Of a DNA stretch of 64,000 nucleotides, positions 18,405 through 27,000 are shown in pieces. Position numbers and translations under genes: made by a program. Origin of the DNA: Thermosipho atlanticus DSM 15807 (GTDB lineage Bacteria; Thermotogota; Thermotogae; Thermotogales; Fervidobacteriaceae); assembly GCF_900129985.1 (NCBI RefSeq), contig NZ_FQXN01000003.1, positions 204,451 through 268,450 of the forward strand. The letters are read 5' to 3'. The notes beneath the pieces are model-generated. The model searched no databases, was not told the DNA's origin, and saw only the letters and a program-made list of their open reading frames with translations. Position 1 is the stretch's first letter, and the number at the start of each line of letters is the position of its first letter.

Positions 18405-18866
18405 ATGGATGCACTTGGTAAATTGTATTCTTCAGTAGCTGTTGTAAGTATGAATTTAAATGGGAAAATTAATGGAATAACAGTTGCATGGATTGTTCGT
18501 GTTTCCATTAAACCAAAATTGATTGTTATTTCTATTGGAAAAACAAGGTATAGTCATGAATTATTAAACAAAGTAGAATATTATGGTGTTTCTGTTTTGT
18601 CCTGTAAACAAAAAGAGATTGCAAAAATTTTTGGAACATATTCAGGAAGAAATTATGACAAGTTCAAAAATGTTGAATATACTTTTTCAAAAAGGGGATT
18701 ACCGATAATAAATGGTTCAGTCGCTTACTTGGAATGTAAAATTATAGATAAATTTGATGTTGGAGATCATACTTTGTTTGTCGGTGAGGTTGTTGATGAA
18801 AAAGTTTTATCCAATGAGAAACCATTAATATATGGGGAACACAAAATTTTGGAGGTGCTTGACTAG
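18405..18866 (+). CDS. Flavin reductase-like FMN-binding protein
   Basis: A 153-residue split-barrel protein of the flavin reductase-like family. It shows the early GITVAWIVRVSIKPKLIVISIG block that binds FMN, a GVSVLS strand and a GDHTLFVGEV strand near the C-terminus. It may reduce flavin or act as an FMN oxidoreductase; the donor and acceptor are unknown. The stop codon shares its last G with the GTG start of the methyltransferase gene, so they are coupled. Confidence 0.85.
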   Translation: MDALGKLYSSVAVVSMNLNGKINGITVAWIVRVSIKPKLIVISIGKTRYSHELLNKVEYYGVSVLSCKQKEIAKIFGTYSGRNYDKFKNVEYTFSKRGLPIINGSVAYLECKIIDKFDVGDHTLFVGEVVDEKVLSNEKPLIYGEHKILEVLD

Positions 18867-19462
18867 TGTTTGAACACTATTACACTGAAAATCCTACAAG
18901 TCAATTACGAGTAAAAGAAGTTGAACTAAAATTGTCAAATGGGCATATATACAAGTTTAAAACTCCTTCAGGGGTATATTCATTTGGGAAAATAGACAAA
19001 GCTTCCAAAATTTTGATTGAGTATACATCAATAAAGACAGGTAAGGTTTTAGATATAGGTTGTGGGTATGGATTAATAGGGATTACATTAAAAAAAGAAT
19101 ATCCCGAGATTGAATTGTATATGAGTGATATTAATAAACGAGCTGTGGAATTTGCAAAAATCAATGCCAAAGAGAATAATATTGAAGCGATTATAAAACA
19201 AGGAAATTTGTATGACGTTTGGGAAAATTTTATTTTTGATCATATAATTTCCAATCCTCCTATAGTAGCTGGTAAAGAAGTGTGGATGGAATTGATAACA
19301 AATGCTTATACACATCTGAAAAAAAGCGGCTCATTAGAACTTGTTGCTTATCATAATAAGGGTGGGAGAAGAATAAAAGAATTTATGAAAGAAATTTTCG
19401 GAAATGTGGAAGAGTTATGTAAAAAAGGAGGCATTAGAGTATATAAATCTATAAGATTATGA
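18866..19462 (+). CDS. Class I SAM-dependent methyltransferase, RsmC/RsmD-like
   Basis: DIGCGYGLIGITL (motif I) binds S-adenosylmethionine, YMSDINKRAVEFAKIN contains the acidic motif II residue, and SNPPI is the NPP(Y)-type motif IV of N-methyltransferases acting on guanine or adenine. At 198 residues it matches single-domain MTS-family proteins related to the catalytic half of RsmC (16S rRNA G1207). The substrate remains inferred. GTG start with GGAGGTG upstream; ATGA overlap with the next gene. Confidence 0.85.
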   Translation: MFEHYYTENPTSQLRVKEVELKLSNGHIYKFKTPSGVYSFGKIDKASKILIEYTSIKTGKVLDIGCGYGLIGITLKKEYPEIELYMSDINKRAVEFAKINAKENNIEAIIKQGNLYDVWENFIFDHIISNPPIVAGKEVWMELITNAYTHLKKSGSLELVAYHNKGGRRIKEFMKEIFGNVEELCKKGGIRVYKSIRL

Positions 19463-20136
19463 CAATAAGTTTAGTAAATGTCTCATATGTTTACAACAAA
19501 AATACTCCGATTGAAAAAAAAGTATTAAAAAGAGTAAATTTAGAAATAAACTTAAACGAAGTGATTTATATTGTCGGAAAGACAGGCTCTGGTAAAACTA
19601 CGTTATTGTATTTAATTGATTTTTTAATTAAACCTACATCTGGTATAATATATGTTGATGGTAAAAGTCCATATGATAATCCGGATAAATATAGAAAAAA
19701 TATAGGATTTGCATTCCAGTTTCCTGAAAGGCAGTTTTTTTCAGAAACGGTTAAAGATGAAATTACATTTTCTTTGAAAAATCTTAACATAGATAATGTT
19801 GATAAAAGATTAGAGTATGTTCAAAGAATTTTAGATATTGATGATGAAATGTTAACGAAAAATCCTTTCAAATTATCCGGTGGTGAACAAAGAAGAGTAG
19901 CTATTGCTTCGGCCATTGTGCATGATCCAGAAATATTGATTCTTGATGAACCTACGGTAAGTTTGGATTATATTAATGAAGCAAGAATAATAACGTTTTT
20001 GAAGGAATGGAGTAATATAAAAAACAAAACTTTGGTAATTGTAACGCATGATATAGAAAAGTTTAAAGAAATACCAGGGAAGGTATATTATCTTAAAAAA
20101 GGCAAATTAATAAGGAGTGATTCCATTGGTATATAG
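19459..20136 (+). CDS. ABC transporter ATP-binding protein, EcfA-like
   Basis: A 225-residue ATPase with Walker A VGKTGSGKTT, the Q-loop FQFPERQFFSETV typical of energy-coupling-factor ATPases, signature LSGGEQRRVA, and Walker B ILILDEPT. ECF systems import vitamins and metal ions with an EcfT and an S component. Neither gene is adjacent, and only one EcfA is present, so the partner is elsewhere. It starts within the end of the methyltransferase gene (ATGA) and overlaps the pilC start. Confidence 0.87.
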   Translation: MTISLVNVSYVYNKNTPIEKKVLKRVNLEINLNEVIYIVGKTGSGKTTLLYLIDFLIKPTSGIIYVDGKSPYDNPDKYRKNIGFAFQFPERQFFSETVKDEITFSLKNLNIDNVDKRLEYVQRILDIDDEMLTKNPFKLSGGEQRRVAIASAIVHDPEILILDEPTVSLDYINEARIITFLKEWSNIKNKTLVIVTHDIEKFKEIPGKVYYLKKGKLIRSDSIGI

Positions 20137-21325
20137 ATATGTGGCTGTTAACAAAGAAAAGAAGAAAGTTTCGGGAACAATTGAGGCTGATAATGTAAAA
20201 GAAGCAATATTTAGACTCCGGTCTAATGGATTTGCAGTTTTAGAAATTAGGGAAGCAAGAGTGTTTAATTTTAGTTTGAAAAATTTATTTGGAATTCCAT
20301 TGAATGATATTGTTTTGTTTTCAAGGCAGTTTGAAACGATGATAAGTGCGGGAATCAGAATTAGAGATGCACTTTCGGTATTAACTGAACAGGAAATTTT
20401 TTCGAAAAGATTTAGAAATGTAATAAAAAAGGTAATAAATGAAATTGATGGTGGGAGTTCTTTGTCCGAAGCATTTGAAAAACAAGAAGTTTTTGATGAA
20501 GTTTTTATAAACATGATAAAAGCAGGTGAAGAGGGAGGAGTATTAGACGTCACTTTAAAGAAACTTGCTGTGTATTATGAAAATGTATATAAAATGCAAC
20601 AACAAGTAAAATCAGCAATGGTATATCCTACGTTTATTTTAACTTTTGCTGTAATTGTTGTGATGGTAATAAGTGTGTTTATTTTACCCAAATTATTTAG
20701 TGCATTTGGAAGTAACATTCCAAGTACAGGTATGATAGCTTTTTTAATGAACTTAAATCAATTTCTCAGAAACAACTGGCTTTTAGCAATTTTAATTGTT
20801 ATAACTGCGTTTGTTGGGATATTTATTTTTCTCAAAACAAAATATGGTGTAATTACTAAGGAATTTATTGGAAAGATAATTCCTCCCGTAAGAAAGTTAA
20901 GAGAGAAAATAACTCAGGAAAGATTTTGCCGAACTTTTGGTGTTTTAGTTGGTAGTGGTGTATCAATAATTGAATCTCTAGGAATGGCTGCAAACGCTTC
21001 TAACAATAGACAATTTATTAACAAAATAAAAAATGTCCAAGAAAAAGTTAAGTCAGGAAGCACATTAAAAAATGCTTTAAAATCTGAGAAAGTATTTCCT
21101 CAGATTATTTATGAAATGGTAGGTACTGGTGAAGAAACTGGACAATTGGATGTTGTGATGGAAAAAGTTGCCGACTTTTTTGATGATCAAATTCAGCAAG
21201 ATACCAAAAAGCTATTATCACTTATTGAACCACTGATGATAGCTTTTGTTGGCTTATTTATTGCATTTTTGGCTTACACCATGTATTCGACTATTTTCTC
21301 AATGCAGTCCACAATTGGTGTATGA
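20126..21325 (+). CDS. pilC: Type IV pilus / type II secretion inner-membrane platform protein PilC (GspF)
   Basis: About 399 residues with two repeated GspF domains. Each has a soluble helical part followed by membrane segments, at about 160-230 and 365-395. Conserved G-E-E-x-G-x-L/Q-L motifs are seen twice (KAGEEGGVLD and GTGEETGQLD). It anchors the pilus motor in the inner membrane. I prefer the TTG at 20126, 8 bases after AAGGAG, over the GTG at 20117 inside that site. No PilB or PilT ATPase is in the window. Confidence 0.93.
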   Translation: MVYRYVAVNKEKKKVSGTIEADNVKEAIFRLRSNGFAVLEIREARVFNFSLKNLFGIPLNDIVLFSRQFETMISAGIRIRDALSVLTEQEIFSKRFRNVIKKVINEIDGGSSLSEAFEKQEVFDEVFINMIKAGEEGGVLDVTLKKLAVYYENVYKMQQQVKSAMVYPTFILTFAVIVVMVISVFILPKLFSAFGSNIPSTGMIAFLMNLNQFLRNNWLLAILIVITAFVGIFIFLKTKYGVITKEFIGKIIPPVRKLREKITQERFCRTFGVLVGSGVSIIESLGMAANASNNRQFINKIKNVQEKVKSGSTLKNALKSEKVFPQIIYEMVGTGEETGQLDVVMEKVADFFDDQIQQDTKKLLSLIEPLMIAFVGLFIAFLAYTMYSTIFSMQSTIGV

Positions 21326-21326
21326 T

Positions 21327-21674
21327 ATGACGTATTTAGAGATTTTAATTATCATGATTATTTCAGTGTTAATTTTTTCTATTTCAATGTTTGGAATTTT
21401 AAATATTTTGAATAAAAATTTATTTAAAGAGGAAATGCTAGAAACTTATATTTATTCTGGCCTTTGGAAATCAAAAGGAAATTATTTAAAATATAGTAAG
21501 TTTAGATTTACTATATACTATTCTCAAAGTGATTTAACAATATCTAAGCTACTTGAAACAAACAATTTGTTTTCAATTACTGATTTAAGAATTGTCCCTT
21601 TTAAATGGGTAAATGGCGGGAATTTTGGTGGGGTAACTATTGAACCTATAACATTTGAGGTTAACACGAAATAA
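21327..21674 (+). CDS. Small membrane-anchored protein in the pilus cluster
   Basis: A 115-residue protein with one N-terminal hydrophobic helix (about residues 4-26) and a small, probably extracytoplasmic, beta-rich domain. The layout resembles minor pseudopilins, but no G-F-type prepilin peptidase site is visible, so I do not call it a pilin. The ATG begins 1 base after the pilC stop with only a weak ribosome binding site, suggesting coupling. An in-frame extension to 21246 lies inside pilC and is rejected. Confidence 0.65.
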   Translation: MTYLEILIIMIISVLIFSISMFGILNILNKNLFKEEMLETYIYSGLWKSKGNYLKYSKFRFTIYYSQSDLTISKLLETNNLFSITDLRIVPFKWVNGGNFGGVTIEPITFEVNTK

Positions 21675-21686
21675 GGGGGGATTAAT

Positions 21687-22316
21687 TTGAGCATTATTGG
21701 AAGAAAAATAATATCATTTGATGTTAAAAATAATCATATAAATTATGGGATTGGAAATTACTTATTTGGTAGGGTTAGGGTTAAAAAATTTGGGGAGTAT
21801 AAATCGAATATAAAATTTGAAATAGATGACTTAATTGTTGTTAACTTACCTTGGGATCTTATTCTTCATTTGTCGATAGAAACTCCTGGAATTGTAAATG
21901 AAAAACAATTAAGAGAATATTTATCAATTGAAATATCACAGAATTTAGGTATTGATTCTTCCGAATTATATTTTGATTATGTTAAACCAATTTCTGACAA
22001 AATAAATGTTTTTGTAGTAAAAGAAGCAGATTTAAAAGTATACTTAGAAAAAATTAAATCTCAAGGTATTCCCGAACCAGATGTTGCATATCCCGATATT
22101 TTGAAAGAAGTATTAGTTTTGCAAAAGTATGTGGGTTTAAACTTGTATTTCATAGTTACAAATGATTACTCAGGAACATTGATTTTAATGGATAAGAATT
22201 TACGACATATGAGATTTTCGTATTTAACTCTTGAATATTTAAACAAGGTTGTTACAGATGAGTTTGGAATTAATATCTATGAAACAGAAAAATCTGATGA
22301 TATTAATTTAAAATAA
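21687..22316 (+). CDS. PilM-like protein, N-terminal part before an in-frame stop
   Basis: An actin/FtsA-like PilM is expected between pilC and pilN genes. This 209-residue part has the right length and style for the first two thirds, including IVVNLPWDLILHLSIETPG and a later strand-rich region (LYFIVTNDYSGTLILMDKN). A TAA at 22314-22316 ends it. The same frame then stays open for another 102 codons that resemble the PilM C-terminus. TTG start with AAGGGGGG upstream. Weak similarity and the stop make this tentative. Confidence 0.6.
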   Translation: MSIIGRKIISFDVKNNHINYGIGNYLFGRVRVKKFGEYKSNIKFEIDDLIVVNLPWDLILHLSIETPGIVNEKQLREYLSIEISQNLGIDSSELYFDYVKPISDKINVFVVKEADLKVYLEKIKSQGIPEPDVAYPDILKEVLVLQKYVGLNLYFIVTNDYSGTLILMDKNLRHMRFSYLTLEYLNKVVTDEFGINIYETEKSDDINLK

Positions 22317-22625
22317 AAAATCAAACTGTTTTTAAAGCCTTTAGTAATTGATTTGATTTCTGAGATTGAGAGGGAAATTTTAATTTCAGTGAATTCAACA
22401 GAGGGACAAATTACAACAGATTTATTAAATGGAATAACAATATTAACTGATTCTGTGTTATTAAATGAATTAATTGAAGAAAATTACACATTGGGTGAAA
22501 TATTGAATAAAAAATACTTAAGGCCAATTTTAAGCTTCCCCATTGATGATTTTTCTTATTTAGGTTGTACAGGGCTGCTTATAAGAGGGGGGATTGAATT
22601 TGGAAAAGTTAAATTTGTACACTGA
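22317..22625 (+). pseudogene. PilM-like C-terminal part after the in-frame stop
   Basis: In the same frame as the preceding gene, codons after the TAA read KIKLFLKPLVIDLISEIERE and continue to a final YLGCTGLLIRGG, which resembles the end of PilM proteins (AxGLALRG). Only TTG codons could start it (22353 and 22371 region) and none has a ribosome binding site. So this is either a piece of a disrupted gene, the readthrough part of a functional one, or a sequencing error in AAATAAAAAATC. Confidence 0.55.
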
Positions 22626-23172
22626 TAAGGTTCAAGTGATATCTTTAAAAAAATTTATAATATATTTGTTAATTGCTTTAGTACCATTTATTTCTATGAT
22701 GTTTTATTCATATATCTGGAATCAATGGGAAGTTAGTAAAATAGCGGTGGAATATCCTAAAATTTTGAATGTAATTGAATTTTTTGATTTAAAAAATACT
22801 CCGAAACTTATAAAAAGTGAAATGAATAATTTTAATAGCAAAATATTTGAAATTTCAAATGAAATAAATAAATATCGCAACTATTTTAATGATGTTTTGA
22901 GATCAAAATATTTTTTGCAAATTTTGTTTAATGAGCTTGATGAAACTTTTAAAAAGTATAGAACTAACTTTTTCGTTGAGAATATTGAAATAACATCAAA
23001 GAGTTTTTTTGTAAAATTTTATGAATTTTCAAGAAACCAGTATATGGATCTTGAAAATCTTCGAAAGAAATTATCTGCAGTATATAAAGATTTTAAAATA
23101 GAACTAGTTTCAACAAAAAATCTTTATAAGGATTTTAAGGTATATGAATACGTTTTGGAGGGAAGTTTATGA
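22600..23172 (+). CDS. PilN-like inner-membrane pilus assembly protein
   Basis: About 190 residues with a short cytoplasmic N-terminus, one membrane helix (about residues 19-40) and a periplasmic coiled-coil then alpha/beta domain, the PilN/GspL-C plan. I choose TTG at 22600, 7 bases after GAGGGGGGA; TTG at 22594 would touch it. The start lies inside the end of the PilM-like frame, the usual pilM-pilN coupling. The call rests on topology and gene order more than on motifs. Confidence 0.65.
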   Translation: MEKLNLYTDKVQVISLKKFIIYLLIALVPFISMMFYSYIWNQWEVSKIAVEYPKILNVIEFFDLKNTPKLIKSEMNNFNSKIFEISNEINKYRNYFNDVLRSKYFLQILFNELDETFKKYRTNFFVENIEITSKSFFVKFYEFSRNQYMDLENLRKKLSAVYKDFKIELVSTKNLYKDFKVYEYVLEGSL

Positions 23173-23600
23173 AATTGAATAGGAGAGTTGCTTTTTTTAT
23201 TGTTATGTTAGTTTTTAGCTTAAGTATCTTGTTTGGATTATACAATTTATTTATAATTCAAAAAGATTTCATTGAAAAATTAAAAAGTGATATTATAGAA
23301 CTGAACGCTTTAATTTTAAAACGTGATTATTTGAACGAGGAGTTAAAAACTATAAAGCAGGAAATTGAAGATGAAAAAGTTAAGAAAGATTTGGAAAACT
23401 ATTATAATAATGGAAATACCATTGAAGGTGTATTTGAAAAAACAGTGGTAGAAAATATACTCAAGATAATTTTGAACTCAAGGTCATTAAAAATTGATAG
23501 CCTTCGGATGAATGTTAGGACAAAATTTCCTTTTGTATTTGAAAAGCCTGATAAAGTTCTTGTAAGCTTTTTTGTTAAGGTTGGTGATTTAAATGAATAA
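23169..23600 (+). CDS. PilO-like inner-membrane pilus assembly protein
   Basis: A 143-residue bitopic protein with a membrane helix at about 9-30, a coiled coil (about 33-80) and a short C-terminal alpha/beta part. This is the PilO/GspM architecture and it follows the PilN-like gene with a 4-base ATGA overlap. TTGGAGGGAAG is the ribosome binding site. It is short for PilO, so sequence divergence is high. Confidence 0.62.
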   Translation: MKLNRRVAFFIVMLVFSLSILFGLYNLFIIQKDFIEKLKSDIIELNALILKRDYLNEELKTIKQEIEDEKVKKDLENYYNNGNTIEGVFEKTVVENILKIILNSRSLKIDSLRMNVRTKFPFVFEKPDKVLVSFFVKVGDLNE

Positions 23601-24051
23601 AAAATTATTACTGATATTGATTTTTGTAATAATAATTTTTGTAATAATTTTTGTAATATTAGTTTTTTTAAATAAATCGAATTCAGTGATAACAAGTACG
23701 AAAACAAATGTAAGAGTAACTAGTATAAAGGATATAACATATATGTTTGAACCTGTGGGAAATGTTTCATTTTTTGAACCGTATTTTCTTAATATAAATT
23801 TTAACGATGTGAAAAGTGGGGACTATCAAATAGTTAATGAGCTTAGATATTTGGGTTTTTATTCTTATGATAATAGGAAAGAAGTATATATTGTTGAGAA
23901 TGGAAAAATTATCAAATATAATATTAAAGATTTAATTTCTCAACGTTACTATGTTTTAAGTATTTCGAAAGCACATTTAGTTGTTTTGGATACGTTTGAA
24001 GGTACAATAAAGTTAATAATTTCAAACACTATTGGGGGGTTTGAATCATGA
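23593..24051 (+). CDS. Membrane-anchored protein, possible PilP counterpart
   Basis: A 152-residue protein with one strongly hydrophobic N-terminal helix (residues 4-27, rich in I, V and F) and an extracytoplasmic domain of about 120 residues, probably beta-rich. By position between PilO-like and secretin genes it corresponds to PilP/GspC, the link between the inner-membrane platform and the secretin. I see no lipobox and no diagnostic motif. It overlaps both neighbours (8 and 4 bases). Confidence 0.55.
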   Translation: MNKKLLLILIFVIIIFVIIFVILVFLNKSNSVITSTKTNVRVTSIKDITYMFEPVGNVSFFEPYFLNINFNDVKSGDYQIVNELRYLGFYSYDNRKEVYIVENGKIIKYNIKDLISQRYYVLSISKAHLVVLDTFEGTIKLIISNTIGGFES

Positions 24052-27000
24052 AAAAATACCTAATTTTTTTAATGCTGGTTTTATTTGTTGTGGCTGTTTT
24101 TTCAAAAGTCGTAAATATCACTTATTACGTTGAAGAGGAAAAATTGGTTGTTTTAGTTGAACTTGACCATGAAGCGCAACCTACAGAAGTAAATTTTGGT
24201 TGGAATGAATCTCAAACTGTTTATTACTTAGAATTATCAGAAAATTATGTTTCTTCAAATTCGTTTTTGCCTGTTTCGAAAGGACCATTAGAGGGTATAC
24301 AAATTATTAATACTTCTGAAGGAATAAATGTATTTTTATTTATGCTTTTACCTACAAAACTTAATTGGTATGTTTTGAATAATAAAATTTTTATTGAAAT
24401 GCCTCTTAGCATTTCTGATAAAACTGTTGATTATTCTTTTATTAATGCTCCACTTGATGTTGTAGCAAGGGAACTGTCAAGTACAATAGGAGTAGATGTT
24501 TCTCTTTATGAAAGTGTTAGAAACATGACTGTGAATCTTGATGTATCAAACGCTACTATTGAAGAAGCATTTAGACAGTTTCTTTTGAACAATCCTGATA
24601 TTAGTTATGCTTTTACACCTGATAAGAAGTTATTTTTAGGTACTCCAGAAGAAATAAGTAAAAATTTTGCAAGGTACTGGTATGTTTATGATGGGAAGGT
24701 AAATGTAGATAAAATAAAAACTCTCTTAGGTTCAGGAACTTTTATACATTATCTAAAAGATAAAGCTAAAATTTTTGTATATGGTGGAGTTAGAGAACAC
24801 AGAATGATTGCTGATGCTATTTCTCTTACTCCAACCGAAAGTTGGCATTACTTTTCTTATTTAGTTGATGAAAATACACTTCAAGAATTTTTAAATAATA
24901 TTATGCAAATTTACGAATTTAAATTTGTAATTTTAAAAAGTTTAAAACAGGTTGCTATTTATTCTGATAATGAAGTTGCTAATATGGTAGGATACTATAT
25001 TTCTATTTTAAAAACTGAAGAAATGGTAGATGAAATGAATCTAGAAAAAATAAAAGTGGGTTATCCTGAGAGGATAAAGACTATTCTTGATAATTTAGGA
25101 ATTAAAAATAATTTAATAGGCGAATATGTAGAAGTTCCTAAAAAGTATACACCGTTAGTTCTGGAAATGAATAAAGATAGAGTAATTGGAAACCCGTATA
25201 GATTGGTTTTGGAAGATGTTTATTTTGATACTGTAAAAAATGCATTAGATTATTTGAATATTTCTGCCGAAAACAGTAAAGTTACAGAAAATAACGGTAA
25301 AGTATTTGTGACGTTGTTTGTTACTGAGGAAAAATATAACAGATTTTTACAGTTTATTGATATTGCTTCAACAAAAACAATAAAGGTCAAAGTAGAAAGG
25401 AATTTGATTAGTGATTTTGATATTAAGATTTTAAGTGAAGATGAAAATGGATTATTAATAGAAGGAAAGGAAAAAGTAATTGATGAAGTCCTGAAATTTG
25501 TTAAAGAATATAATTTAAAAGTTTCTGCTGAACAAAAGCAAAAAGAAAAAGAGAATATAGTAAATTATACATTGAATTTGTTGCCGACTGATCCAAATAT
25601 AGAAGTATTTGAAGTTTTACTAAATGCTACTCCAACCTACTATACAAAGGAATACGCGATATTTGAAATAAATAAAGATGAACTTGAAAGTTTTAAAAAT
25701 GCTGTTGATAACATTAGACAAGAATTCGGTAAGAAAATTCAGTTCATTGATGGATTTGTGATAGATGAGTCATTAAAAACTTTAGTAAAAGAATTATATG
25801 ATGTTGATGTACTTGATTTGCAAAACGGTTATTTATTAAAGGGAATCAAAGTTGACCAAGCAATTAATTTTATTACAAATTATGCAAGAAGAGAAGATGA
25901 AATAAAAGAAGTTACCAAGTTATTAGAAATTACCCTGGAAAATTCAGATGAGATTGTTAAGATTTTAAAAGAAATTTATAATATTGATTCAATTTACTTC
26001 CCTGGAATTAGATATTTATATATGAAGGGTAAAAGTGAGGCAATAGAAAAAGCTATACAATTTGTTCAATCAATTGAACAACAGAAGGTAAAATCAAAGA
26101 TAAAAATTTTGAATTTGAGTGCAACTGAACAGTTGAAAAATGTTTTATCGGAAGTTGCAGACTTGCAAATTTATACCTATCAAAATAAGACGATTCTTTA
26201 TGGAACCGAAGAATCAATAAATAAAGCTGAAGAAATAATTGACAATTTAATTTCAAAAACATATGTGACGAAAATTGAAACTAATTTAGATTTTGAAAAA
26301 ATTAAAGAATTAGTTAATTTCTTGTATGGAGATGAAGTGAGCGTAATAAGTATAGGAAATAAAGTTTATTTTAAAGGTCCAAAAATTTATATTGATGATA
26401 TTATTAATCAAATAAACATGATAAGTGAAAGTGAAAAAACAGAAATGGAACAAAATAAGGATATCTATGTTGAAAATGGCCTGATATATGTTGATGTTAA
26501 AGATTATCAAATTGATAGCCTTATAGATTTGGTATTTAAAAAATTAAATAAAGCAATTGTTTTTAAAGAATATTTAGATAAACAAGTTTCATTAAATTTA
26601 AATGGTGTTACTTTTGAAAAATTTGTTAAAGTTTTAGAAAAATTTGGGATTGTTTTAAAGGAAGAAAATGGCATATACTATGTTTCTAACGAAAATGCTA
26701 AAAATATTTATATTTCAGATGGGAAAATTTTTATCGATGTTGTTGATGCTCCTCTAACAGATGTAGCCAAGACTGTATATAGTGATTTAGGGTTTTCAAT
26801 CATTATTGATGGAGTTGATGAGAAATTAACATTGAAGTTGGATAATGCCACATTGGAAGATTTCGAAAATGTTATTAAAGAAAAAGTTGATATAGTTAAA
26901 GAAGGCCAGGTTGTATTTATAAAGCCAAAGGTAATAGGAGGAACGGTAGAAGGTGCACCGAAATACAAAGCGTTGGTCGAGTATAGTAATGGATTGTTTT

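Noticed and set aside
22353..22625. Separate small gene after the PilM-like frame
   Set aside because: Only a TTG start with no binding site, and it is in the same frame as the preceding gene. It is better read as the rest of that gene.
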